From Parachlamydiaceae bacterium (lineage in GTDB: Bacteria > Chlamydiota > Chlamydiia > Chlamydiales > Parachlamydiaceae): 19,947 nucleotides of DNA. A model generated the notes under the pieces. The model was not told the origin of the DNA. It was given only the letters and a program-made list of their open reading frames with translations, and did no database searches. Shown here piece after piece: positions 1 to 8,059 of this stretch. The translations under genes and the position numbers were made by a program. Location of the stretch: assembly GCA_013698165.1 (NCBI GenBank), contig JACCVN010000332.1, positions 1 through 19,947 of the forward strand, in the 5' to 3' direction. The number at the start of each line of letters is the position of its first letter. The stretch's first letter is position 1.

Positions 1-2
1 AC

Positions 3-881
3 CATGAATTATTTGAATCCCTATATGACTCGGAAATTACTTTTAACTCTAAAAATGCATTTGTTTTTTTTAATACATTTATTTCTCATGTGACTGAATA
101 TGCAAAAAAGAAATTTGAGTTCCAGAAGCTAGATGACCCATGGTTGCTTTTTGAATTTAAGGGGCATTCTTGCAATGCACGCTTTATTGATTTAAAAGAT
201 TATATATTTGTTGCTGGTAAAGAATTAAATAAAAATATCATTGAACCAGCTAATCGAATTAAAAATTTAGATCCGTCAAAGATTGAGAGAATATTAGATA
301 GAACTCTGGTCAAAAAAAATGTCACCAAAATCTACGAAAAGTTTAGTAAAAAACGGTCGATTATTCATTTTTCCAATGAGCTCAAAAACTCAATAGCAAA
401 AAAATTTCATTCCGAGTTAGACAATAATATTGAAAGAGTGATGAATGAAATTACTTTAAGTGCTGTAAGGGAAGGATTAAGTACACTCATGTCTAAACTG
501 ATCAAGGACGGAGACTTGAAAGATTGTTGCAGTAAAATTTTGAAAACGTTGGAGCATAAATTGAATGATGAATATATTTCTCCACTTGCTTTTGCATCTA
601 TCGTTCAAAATGCTCTATTAGAATCCTTGCCATCAATTTTTAGTCCAATAGATGCTATTGAAAATCATATTCGAAGTCATTTTTTTCTTCCAGAAGTAAT
701 AAAAGTTGCAAATTTAAATTGGACTGGAAATATGAAAAAGTTTCAGTATTTATTTCTAGAATATAGTTTTGTCAAAAATGAAGTTGTGCTGAACACACGC
801 ACAGGTGATATTGACTGTCCGTTCTCTACAAGTCACATGGAAGCATTATTAGCTAAAACTAGATTAATATTTTTAAAATAG
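3..881 (+). CDS. C-terminal part of a large hypothetical protein (tandem paralogue of the next gene), 5' end outside window
   Basis: I do not recognise a named family. The reading frame has no stop from base 3 to the TAA ending at 881, so the gene enters from the left edge. The GTG at 90 is an internal valine codon, not a real start. The 29 codons before it align with residues 627-655 of the downstream protein, and the whole fragment aligns with that protein's last ~290 residues. Shared blocks include HS-x-NAR, DLK(E/D)Y, the RTL/KRSII region, EHKLNDE, ANLNWTG and YLFLEYS. This makes it the C-terminal third of a roughly 900-residue paralogue. Only 30 bases separate it from the next gene, so the two are probably co-transcribed. 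Base composition is visibly more AT-rich than the core genes to the right. Cellular role is unknown; lineage-specific chlamydial proteins of this size are often suspected effectors, which is inference only. Confidence 0.85.
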   Translation, partial: HELFESLYDSEITFNSKNAFVFFNTFISHVTEYAKKKFEFQKLDDPWLLFEFKGHSCNARFIDLKDYIFVAGKELNKNIIEPANRIKNLDPSKIERILDRTLVKKNVTKIYEKFSKKRSIIHFSNELKNSIAKKFHSELDNNIERVMNEITLSAVREGLSTLMSKLIKDGDLKDCCSKILKTLEHKLNDEYISPLAFASIVQNALLESLPSIFSPIDAIENHIRSHFFLPEVIKVANLNWTGNMKKFQYLFLEYSFVKNEVVLNTRTGDIDCPFSTSHMEALLAKTRLIFLK

Positions 882-911
882 ACTTTTCCTTAAAAAGTAT
901 AAGGGCCATAC

Positions 912-3668
912 ATGATTATTAATTTGTTTACTAATAATTCAAACTTTGAGGGAGTTCTTCCAAAAATTTGTGATTCCCCATTTAAGAAAAGAATGCACGT
1001 TTATGATCAAGATCATTTAAATGTAAATGCAATTACGTTGAAACGCTTCAAAAAAGAAGAAGTTATCATTCCACGTGAGAATAGCCTAATCAATCTGTTT
1101 GATATAAAAACAAAATTAAATCTAGTTATATCTTTTCAGATGCCTCATATTCAAATTCAAGCTTTAGAGATTGCTTCATCAAAAGACTATTCTAATTCTT
1201 CACAAAGTCAACAAAAGAAAATTGATAGTTTGATTTATAGTACATGTTCAAACTATCTTTACAATAATAATGATAAATTTGTTGAATTAGGAATTTTATT
1301 TTACTATGTTGCAAGTCAAAAAGAAATCCCCGTTGGTCTAGGTTTAAAAGAATATAGAATCCATGAGATAGAATCAGAAATTAAAAATTTAAAAGAGATA
1401 CACCAAAAGGTATGTCCTCAGACCCTTCTTGAAATTCTACCTTCAGGAAGTTCAGCATATTTGATAAGGGCATTTGTGCGGATGATATTTCCTCCCAATG
1501 GTAGTTTTAATCTTGGAGGTTGTCAGGCTGTTCTAAATTTTATGGATACGCGTTTAGCGCTTTATTTGACTGAAGAAGCAAGACTGCAAATTATTAAAAC
1601 TTTGAAACGATTAATGATTGATCCCGAATTTCAAAAATATTTTTTGCAAACATTTGAAGTAAAAGAAGAATTTAAACAGATTATCTTAGACGACGTTAAA
1701 GAGTCTAATAAGGGACCCTTTAGTTTTATTTTTGTGCGATGGGCTTTGCTGATGGTTTTATTCAAACCTCTTAGCCAAAATAAAGAACCAAATTGTTATG
1801 CTGTCGCAACTCTTTCAAATCTAATTAATGATCAACATAACTGCACTGTTATATTGTCGATATTAATCGAGGTTCTGAAATTTGGAAGTATAAATTTTGA
1901 GAATACAAGAATTCCAGCAATGCCACTTTTTGAAAGTCGACTAATATATGAAAAAGATTTCAATTCAAATTTGACTTTTAAGAGTTTAGATCTAATGACA
2001 ATCTTTTCAGTTGTAAAAGAATGTCTTAATCGGATGCATTCTGTTGAACATCCAGAAACATTAGTTCCCATAAACGACATATTTGAAACTGAATTTGGTG
2101 TAGAGACAAAATCTGCAAAACAAATAATTTTCTCTTTTAAAAGAGTCTTGTTACAAGAGTTGATGCTCTCAATTGTTCAGTTCTTTTCCTGCAATTCTTT
2201 AAGGCCTTCTCATTTAAAAAAAATAAATGGCCCGATAGATGCAAAAGAGAAGCTTCTAGATTTGATTATCAAAAATGTGTTTCCTCACTCCGCTACAAAT
2301 TCTAGTCTATTCACAAACGAAGATTTCAAAACCTATAAAAGTAATTTTTATGCTTCTCTAGAGAAAGTTTTATTTCTTTTAGACTTTACAAACTCAGAGG
2401 TAAAAATTGAAGGAAATCGTGTGATTTTTGAAAATCATGAAAAAGGATTTTTGATAAAGTATAAATCTTCAGATTATGACTCTTTTAAAGATGAACGTCG
2501 ACTTTGTATGTTTGATGGGGACGAATTATTACCGATTGATACACTTAAAGACTTTCAAAATGTCATTTATAAAATAGCAACTAAATTAAGTAAGGATTAT
2601 AATTTATATGAACATCCTTGGATGAAGATCATTTTTGAATTAATTAAATCTGAAAATTTTAGAGTTGACGCGTCGAAAATTGTCCATGAATTTAATCAAA
2701 AAGAAAGCATTTTAACAGCTAATGATTATTTTAAATCAGATTCTTTTTTTCTAATTCAAGATGGTGGGTACACAGATTCTTTAAGTTATTATGAACCATT
2801 TACATCGATATTTGAAGAAAATATTGTTTTTAAACCGAAAAGTATAGAAATTTTCTTTAACACTCTTACACATCATATTTCAGTTTACGCTACTCGATAT
2901 TTTAAAGTTTGGAATGTCATTGATTTGTGGGTGCTGATAGAATCAAAAGATCATTCGTTCAATGCACGTATTTATGATTTAAAAGAATATTTGGTTTTTG
3001 GCTCTAAAACACTTAATAAAAATATTATAGACCCCGCAAAGCGCATTCAAGTATTGAACCCTGTCAAAATAAAAAGGATTTTGGATCGTACTCTCGATGC
3101 GAAGCTTGCGGAAGATTTGTACAAAAAACTTAGTACGAAACGTTCGATCATTCAATTTTCCAAAAGTGTTAGAGCTTCTATCTCAATAGATTTACATTCC
3201 GAGTTAAATACTTCTGTTGAGAATTCGATGAATGAGATATCTTTGAGCGATGTGAAAAAAAGATTGCCAGCTTTAATCTTTAAAATCTGTGAGTTTGGGG
3301 ATTATGAACCCTATCTTAAAAATACTTTAAAAGGCTTGGAACATAAACTTAATGATGAATTTGTTTTACCTATAGAACTTGCTCTTATCATTCAAAAATC
3401 CCTATTGTTAAATTTATCGCCAATGTTTAAACCCGTAGATATTATTGAAAATGATATTAGAAGTTTTTTTTCTCTGCCTGAGGTGGTAAAAGTGGCAAAT
3501 TTAAATTGGACTGGTAAGTCCAAAAAATTTAAGTATTTGTTTTTGGAATATAGCTACGTAGATAATGGAGTTGTACTAAATAAACGAAGTGGTGATATTG
3601 ATCAGCCACTATTTACAAATTTTACTAACTCTTTATTTAAGGAAACAACTCTTAGATTTTCAAAATAA
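912..3668 (+). CDS. Large hypothetical protein (918 aa), paralogue of upstream gene; possible papain-like cysteine-protease motifs
   Basis: Unrecognised family. The ATG is preceded by AAGGG six bases upstream. The protein is mostly predicted helix, with no signal peptide and no clear membrane span. Residues ~627-918 are paralogous to the C-terminus of the preceding gene. Two local motifs stand out. A Cys in PNCYAVATLS (C295) follows a hydrophobic helix, as around the nucleophile of papain-like folds (C-[YWF]-A-x-[AS]). A His in the strand-like KDHSFNARIYDL (H681) is retained in the paralogue as GHSCNARFIDL. A third conserved patch, ANLNWTG (863-868) followed by YLFLEYS, resembles the Asp/Asn-x-Asn strand that completes some such triads. 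A cysteine-peptidase function is inference, not shown. The very AT-rich sequence and tandem copy suggest a lineage-specific, expanding family. Confidence 0.85.
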   Translation: MIINLFTNNSNFEGVLPKICDSPFKKRMHVYDQDHLNVNAITLKRFKKEEVIIPRENSLINLFDIKTKLNLVISFQMPHIQIQALEIASSKDYSNSSQSQQKKIDSLIYSTCSNYLYNNNDKFVELGILFYYVASQKEIPVGLGLKEYRIHEIESEIKNLKEIHQKVCPQTLLEILPSGSSAYLIRAFVRMIFPPNGSFNLGGCQAVLNFMDTRLALYLTEEARLQIIKTLKRLMIDPEFQKYFLQTFEVKEEFKQIILDDVKESNKGPFSFIFVRWALLMVLFKPLSQNKEPNCYAVATLSNLINDQHNCTVILSILIEVLKFGSINFENTRIPAMPLFESRLIYEKDFNSNLTFKSLDLMTIFSVVKECLNRMHSVEHPETLVPINDIFETEFGVETKSAKQIIFSFKRVLLQELMLSIVQFFSCNSLRPSHLKKINGPIDAKEKLLDLIIKNVFPHSATNSSLFTNEDFKTYKSNFYASLEKVLFLLDFTNSEVKIEGNRVIFENHEKGFLIKYKSSDYDSFKDERRLCMFDGDELLPIDTLKDFQNVIYKIATKLSKDYNLYEHPWMKIIFELIKSENFRVDASKIVHEFNQKESILTANDYFKSDSFFLIQDGGYTDSLSYYEPFTSIFEENIVFKPKSIEIFFNTLTHHISVYATRYFKVWNVIDLWVLIESKDHSFNARIYDLKEYLVFGSKTLNKNIIDPAKRIQVLNPVKIKRILDRTLDAKLAEDLYKKLSTKRSIIQFSKSVRASISIDLHSELNTSVENSMNEISLSDVKKRLPALIFKICEFGDYEPYLKNTLKGLEHKLNDEFVLPIELALIIQKSLLLNLSPMFKPVDIIENDIRSFFSLPEVVKVANLNWTGKSKKFKYLFLEYSYVDNGVVLNKRSGDIDQPLFTNFTNSLFKETTLRFSK

Positions 3669-3721
3669 AATCCTTTTCATCACTTTTTTTCCAATAAAAA
3701 GTTCAGAAAACATTTGCCTTC

Positions 3722-3750
3722 TTGCTCAATATGCTTAAACTTTCTAGAAT
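3722..3750 (+). promoter_or_regulatory. Candidate sigma-70-type promoter for the mdh-gltA operon
   Basis: TTGCTC (3722-3727), a 17-base spacer, then TAGAAT (3745-3750). The -10 box matches the consensus at five of six positions; the -35 is weak. Transcription would start near 3757, leaving a short leader of about 18 bases that carries the GGAGG at 3766-3770. Confidence 0.4.
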
Positions 3751-3774
3751 GCAGAGCAAAAGCTTGGAGGCGTC

Positions 3775-4770
3775 ATGACTAAATCTATCAAAAGAGTAGC
3801 TGTTACCGGAGGCGCTGGACAAATCGCCTATCAATTACTATTTAGAATTGCTAGTGGAGAGCTTTTCGGTAAGGACCAGCCAATTGCTCTACATATTCTG
3901 GAGCTGCCTGAAGCTATGAAATCCCTTGAGGGTGTAGCCATGGAGCTTGATGACTGTGCATTCCCTGTGCTTAAGGAGATTAATATTGGCAGCGATCCGA
4001 TGAAAATCTTTAATGGTGTGACACATGTTTTTCTTGTAGGCGCAACTCCTAGAGGACCCGGAATGGAGCGTGGGGATTTATTAAATGCGAATGCTAAAAT
4101 TTTTGTTGAGCAAGGTAAAGCTTTAAATGCAGTTGCAGACAAAAATGCCGTTGTTCTAGTTGTGGGCAATCCTTGCAATACAAACTGTTTGATAGCCATG
4201 TCCAATGCCCCTAATCTTAAAAAGAGTAATTTCCATGCAATGACACGCTTAGATCAAAATCGAGCGGCTAGTCAATTGGCAAAAAAAACAGGCAAAGATC
4301 TTTCTGAAATATCAAATATGACCATCTGGGGAAATCATTCCTCTACTCAGGTGCCTGATACGCATAATGTACGTATCAGCGGGAAACCAGCCAAGGATAG
4401 TATTAAGGACGACCATTGGTTGGAAAATGAATTTATTGAAGTCGTTCAAAAGCGGGGTGCGGCAATTATTAATGCCAGAGGGAAATCTTCGGCAGCTTCG
4501 GCAGCAAGCGCTGCTATTGATGCAATGAGATCTGTATTAGAGCCTACTCCAGAAGGACAATGGTATTCTACAGGCATCTTGAGCGATGGCAATCCCTATG
4601 GAATTCAAGAGAATTTAATTTTCTCTTTTCCGTGCCGTACTAACTCCAAAGGCATTGTTGAAATAGTCAAGGGATTGCCTTGGAATGATATATTAACCAA
4701 GCGTATCAAATTATCTGAAAAAGAACTCGTTGAAGAGCGCGATGCAGTAACCTCACACTCAAAGGCATGA
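3775..4770 (+). CDS. mdh: Malate dehydrogenase (NAD-dependent, cytosolic-type/type 2 family)
   Basis: Interconverts malate and oxaloacetate with NAD in the TCA cycle, in the cytoplasm. The 331-residue length is normal for the family. Visible features in order are the Rossmann loop GGAGQI (12-17), an acidic residue at the end of beta-2 (E43) that favours NAD over NADP, the substrate loop ATPRGPGMERG (90-100) with the two substrate-binding arginines, the NPCNTN patch (132-137), the RLDQNRA segment (158-164) with the catalytic-pair Asp and an Arg, and the catalytic His in WGNHSSTQVPD (H188). The start is set by GGAGG at 3766-3770, four bases before the ATG. The stop overlaps the beginning of gltA, whose product consumes oxaloacetate, so the two form one metabolic unit. 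C. trachomatis has an orthologue (mdhC, CT376) but no citrate synthase beside it. Confidence 0.97.
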   Translation: MTKSIKRVAVTGGAGQIAYQLLFRIASGELFGKDQPIALHILELPEAMKSLEGVAMELDDCAFPVLKEINIGSDPMKIFNGVTHVFLVGATPRGPGMERGDLLNANAKIFVEQGKALNAVADKNAVVLVVGNPCNTNCLIAMSNAPNLKKSNFHAMTRLDQNRAASQLAKKTGKDLSEISNMTIWGNHSSTQVPDTHNVRISGKPAKDSIKDDHWLENEFIEVVQKRGAAIINARGKSSAASAASAAIDAMRSVLEPTPEGQWYSTGILSDGNPYGIQENLIFSFPCRTNSKGIVEIVKGLPWNDILTKRIKLSEKELVEERDAVTSHSKA

Positions 4771-4772
4771 TT

Positions 4773-5969
4773 ATGGCTGAAGTACTAATGGAAATTACGA
4801 AAGATCAACTAGAAACAGGTTTAAGAGGCGTTCCGGTAGGTTATTGTACGACTTCCAGCGTTGATCCTAAAACTGGACTTTTTTATGTTGGAAAGTCTGT
4901 AAGTGAATTATCTTCTTGGGAGCCTGAAAGGGCTATCTATCTACTCTACTATGGTAAGGAAGGTACAGTAGAGGATATAAAGAGTTTTACCAAGGAACTT
5001 GCCAAAAGGGCATCATGTAAGCCGGAGACGCTTCAGCGCATACGTAGTTTGCCCCGTTCAGGTCATCCTATGAAGCTTTTTTGTGCTGCATTGTTGATCG
5101 CGGGAATGTTGGAAGGGAAAAATAATTATCGTGAGGATTGTCTAAACCTCATTGCTAAAATCCCTGAGATAGCAGCTACAGTCATTAATTACCATGCAGG
5201 ATGGCCGGTAGTTTCAAATTCGAAGCCCGAGCTTGGTTACATGGGAAATTTTGTCCATCTTTTAAATCCCCCTCTAGATAATCGTGAACAGCTTACACGT
5301 ATATTTAAGCTATTTAATGTATTGCATTATGATCATGGTGGTGGAAATCTGTCCACATTTGTTGCTAAAGCTGTCGCTTCAGGCCTAGAGGATATGTATG
5401 GTTCAATTTGTGCCGGAATGTGTGCATTGGCAGGTCCGCGGCATGGTAAAGCAAATCAGGACTGTTTGGAATTTGTTGAACAGATTTTATCAGAACTTGG
5501 TGGAAAACCGACGGAAAATCAGGTCGAAGATCTTATCAGGAAACGTTTAGCTAACAACGAACTTGTTTATGGATTTGGCCATGCCGTATTAAGAGTTGAA
5601 GATCCTCGCGCTACAGTTCTATATAAAGTTGCAGATGAGTTGTTTCCTAATCATCCACTTTGTATAATTGCACATCAGTTGAGGCATGTAGGTCCTAAGG
5701 TATTGGGAGAAAATCCAAAGATTACTAACCCATTTCCAAATGTCGATGCAATCTCCGGAGTTTTGTTGACAGCTGCAGGTTTTCCATATCCAGAGTATTT
5801 TACTGTCCTTTTTGGATTATCAAGAACTGTGGGCATTGCAATGCAGATTGTTTATGAAAGATGTGAAGCGCGCGGTGGTAAAGGAACCCCGATCGTCAGA
5901 CCTAAATATCTTTATAAAAATCGGGAGGAACTTTCTGATATGAAGCCTGAAGAACCCGCAAAAAGCTAG
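4773..5969 (+). CDS. gltA: Citrate synthase, type I (mitochondrial-like)
   Basis: Condenses oxaloacetate with acetyl-CoA to give citrate. With the start used here (398 aa) the catalytic residues are H224 in LAGPRHGKANQ, H270 in YGFGHAVLRVEDPR, and D325 in NPFPNVDAISGVLL. The flanking DHGGGNLSTF and YFTVLFGLSR segments resemble mitochondrial citrate synthases more than the allosteric hexameric enzyme of E. coli. Two starts are possible. ATG 4767 overlaps the mdh stop and lies one base after AAAGG (4761-4765), which is too close for a ribosome binding site. ATG 4773 lies seven bases after it, so 4773 is preferred; the upstream choice adds only two residues. Translation is probably coupled to mdh. 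The gene supports a full TCA cycle, as in amoeba-associated chlamydiae and unlike Chlamydiaceae. Confidence 0.95.
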   Translation: MAEVLMEITKDQLETGLRGVPVGYCTTSSVDPKTGLFYVGKSVSELSSWEPERAIYLLYYGKEGTVEDIKSFTKELAKRASCKPETLQRIRSLPRSGHPMKLFCAALLIAGMLEGKNNYREDCLNLIAKIPEIAATVINYHAGWPVVSNSKPELGYMGNFVHLLNPPLDNREQLTRIFKLFNVLHYDHGGGNLSTFVAKAVASGLEDMYGSICAGMCALAGPRHGKANQDCLEFVEQILSELGGKPTENQVEDLIRKRLANNELVYGFGHAVLRVEDPRATVLYKVADELFPNHPLCIIAHQLRHVGPKVLGENPKITNPFPNVDAISGVLLTAAGFPYPEYFTVLFGLSRTVGIAMQIVYERCEARGGKGTPIVRPKYLYKNREELSDMKPEEPAKS

Positions 5970-5982
5970 GAAGTATAAGATA

Positions 5983-6816
5983 ATGATCACCTTAAAAGAT
6001 ATTCAGAGAATCTTTAATCGCTCTTTGAGCCGGACATTTACGCTTAAAAAAATGTTAATTATTGCTGTTGTGCTTGCCCTATGTGGGATTCTGGAAGTTT
6101 TTTTCCGCAGCTTAGGTTACCATGCAAGCAAGTGGGTGATAATGAGCCTAACTTTTGTGCCTTTATTTCTATGTACCGGCGTGCTTCTTTCTGCCGGTAT
6201 CTGGCTTATTCGTGTCTATCATGATGAGATCAAGGGTAAACAGGTGAGTTATAGCGAGGTGCTATCCAGATCATGGGAAATCATTATTGGGGCTTCCTAT
6301 TTTGCAATTCCTATATTAATTAGCTATTTACTGGTTTGGATGTTGCTTGGCATATTTATGTTGCTAAAGGCCGTGCCGGGAATTGGAGATTTTTTTGTAG
6401 CCGTACTCGCATTTGCTCCATTTTTACTAAATGTAACTTCTTTGCTGCTTTGTATTTTCAGTGTTTTACTGCTCTATTTTATTACACCAATTGTTGCTTT
6501 AAAAGGCATTAACCGTATGCAGCTGGCAAATGTTGTTACAAAGCGTCTTCAAGGGGACATTTTTACGAATTTACTGCTTGGAGGAATTGCGATTTTGCCT
6601 TTGTGCGTATGTATAGGTGTGTTAAGTACTGCGGCAATACTCACTGAATCTATGTGCCTGGCATGTGAAAAGCCCGTCTACAATGCTGTACAGTCATTTT
6701 TTGTGATGATCCCTTTTGCCGCGCTTTTAGCTCCGGCGGTTATTTTCTTTTTCAATTTTGCTGCTGAAAGCCACGTGCTCATGAAATCTCAGGAGTTAGA
6801 TAAAGTTGAAGAGTAA
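5983..6816 (+). CDS. Polytopic membrane protein of unknown function
   Basis: A 277-residue protein with about six hydrophobic helices, roughly at 24-41, 51-77, 103-128, 137-172 (probably two merged spans or a long hairpin), 193-220 and 236-261. The N-terminus is basic and cytoplasmic-like, and the tail is acidic (KSQELDKVEE). No transporter or enzyme motif is recognised. It starts 13 bases after gltA with AGGAAG (5968-5973) nine bases before the ATG, so it is very likely the third gene of the mdh operon. A link to carboxylate metabolism or transport is only suggested by position. Fourteen bases after its stop begins a palindromic repeat that recurs behind another gene of the window. Confidence 0.85.
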   Translation: MITLKDIQRIFNRSLSRTFTLKKMLIIAVVLALCGILEVFFRSLGYHASKWVIMSLTFVPLFLCTGVLLSAGIWLIRVYHDEIKGKQVSYSEVLSRSWEIIIGASYFAIPILISYLLVWMLLGIFMLLKAVPGIGDFFVAVLAFAPFLLNVTSLLLCIFSVLLLYFITPIVALKGINRMQLANVVTKRLQGDIFTNLLLGGIAILPLCVCIGVLSTAAILTESMCLACEKPVYNAVQSFFVMIPFAALLAPAVIFFFNFAAESHVLMKSQELDKVEE

Positions 6817-6830
6817 AGCTTCTAATGGAA

Positions 6831-6940
6831 ATATACTCGACATAGGTGAACCCGACAATTTGTCGAGTATCTACTGCCCTTAGCTCAATCTAAGAATTTG
6901 GGCAACGCGAAAGCTCTCGCGATTGAGCTAAGGGCAGTAT
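6831..6940 (+). repeat. Two-part palindromic repeat element, copy 1 (downstream of the mdh operon)
   Basis: Two consecutive hairpins. The first has 10-bp perfect arms, ATACTCGACA (6833-6842) and TGTCGAGTAT (6861-6870), with an 18-base loop. The second has 19-bp perfect arms at 6872-6890 and 6921-6939 and an inner stem CGCGA/TCGCG (6906-6910/6917-6921). The 52-base core 6881-6932 matches the reverse complement of 11219-11271 at about 44 of 53 aligned positions, and both copies are led in by ATATACTCGACATAG. There is no T-run, so it is not a standard terminator, although such a stem could still end or stabilise the operon mRNA. Confidence 0.8.
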
Positions 6941-6993
6941 ACTTCCTAGAAACATTGTCACAATGGTGGTCAAGTTGAAAAATTAGGAATTGT

Positions 6994-7030
6994 ATGAATT
7001 CTGCAGAAAAGTTGAAAGGCGGATTTTTTT
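6994..7030 (+). other. Probable original start region of the glycosyltransferase, out of frame after a T7 tract
   Basis: ATG 6994 has a good ribosome binding site (AGGA, 6985-6988). It reads MNSAEKLKGGFF and then SLP-stop, ending just beyond the seven Ts at 7024-7030. Deleting one T would join it to the downstream frame as GGFFLCPNAVFVGGVKKIY, which is how this type of glycosyltransferase normally begins. See the finding on the homopolymer. Confidence 0.6.
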
Positions 7031-7060
7031 CTTTGCCCTAATGCGGTATTCGTTGGAGGT

Positions 7061-8059
7061 GTGAAAAAAATTTATCAACATGTTGATATTTTGAATAAGC
7101 ATGGGCATAAGGCTTTTGTTTTGCACTCCATACCTGGTTTCCGTAGCACTTGGTTTGAAAACGATACCTCGATAGCCTATCCATATGTGCCCTTAGGAAC
7201 AATTAATAACAAATTCTTTCCGGGAGATCTCGAATTAATTACAAAGACAGGAAAGCTCCCTGCCATAAATGCCCTCGATATTGTAGTAGTTCCAGAAATA
7301 TGGGCATTCGAATTCTCTAAAGTCGCATCAAAAGAACAACCTTTTGTTATTTTTAGTCAAAATGCCTATTACACTTTTAATAGCCTTCACCTCTCAGGAT
7401 CGCCTCATCCCTGTGATATTGAGTTATCACCAAACCCTTATCATGCTTCAAACTTATTAGGCGTTCTGGTTGTTTCTCAAGATAACTTAGAATATTTGAA
7501 ATTTATATTTCCAAAAGTTCCAGACCACCGAATACGAATTTCCGTGGACTCTAATAAATTTGCTTTTTCCTCAAATAAGCAAAAACAAATTGCCTATATG
7601 CCCAGAAAAAACGCATACGATATTTTGCAGGTAATTGGAATAATAACAGCGCGAGGGAAATTGAAAGGATGGTCCTTTGTTCCAATTGAAAATAAAACTG
7701 AAGAAAAAGTCGCGGAAATTATGAAAAATTCCTGGATGTATTTAAGCACCTGCGACTTCGAGGGTTTTGCGCTGCCGCCCATGGAAGCGATGCTAAGTGG
7801 TTGTCTAGTCGTTGGATATCACGGTCAAGGAAGTAAAGAATACATTCGTCATCCCTATGCAATGCCTATTATTAGTGAAGATCTGGTGGGATTTGTAATG
7901 GCCATAGAATTAATTGCTGCCAACATTGATCTTTACCCTCAAGATCTTTTAGCGAAAGCAAAGCAAAATTGTGAAATTCTTAAGGCAAAGTATTCGCAAG
8001 AACACGAGGAAAACGATGTTCTTGCTGTATGGAATACCCTATCTGATGTTTATAGCTGA
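7061..8059 (+). CDS. GT4/GT-B-type glycosyltransferase, N-terminus probably lost through a frameshift
   Basis: Likely transfers a sugar from a nucleotide donor to a surface glycan or lipid. The C-terminal half has the donor-site signature STCDFEGFALPPMEAM with the E-x7-E pair (E234, E242), followed by SGCLVVGYHGQGSKEY. The N-terminal half has the acceptor-side segment IYQHVDILNKHG. The only start in this open frame is GTG 7061. The apparent Shine-Dalgarno GGAGG lies one base before it, too close to work, and it also encodes the Gly-Gly of the family's GGVKKIY loop. The same frame is open back to 7016 and encodes LCPNAVFVGG, which belongs to the protein. The intact gene would therefore start at ATG 6994 and cross the T7 tract with a one-base shift. 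Its last ten bases overlap the convergent methyltransferase gene. Confidence 0.8.
   Translation: MKKIYQHVDILNKHGHKAFVLHSIPGFRSTWFENDTSIAYPYVPLGTINNKFFPGDLELITKTGKLPAINALDIVVVPEIWAFEFSKVASKEQPFVIFSQNAYYTFNSLHLSGSPHPCDIELSPNPYHASNLLGVLVVSQDNLEYLKFIFPKVPDHRIRISVDSNKFAFSSNKQKQIAYMPRKNAYDILQVIGIITARGKLKGWSFVPIENKTEEKVAEIMKNSWMYLSTCDFEGFALPPMEAMLSGCLVVGYHGQGSKEYIRHPYAMPIISEDLVGFVMAIELIAANIDLYPQDLLAKAKQNCEILKAKYSQEHEENDVLAVWNTLSDVYS

Noticed and set aside
6831..6940. A standard rho-independent terminator for the mdh operon
   Set aside because: The hairpins are strong but no T-run follows either of them, and the sequence recurs as a dispersed repeat.
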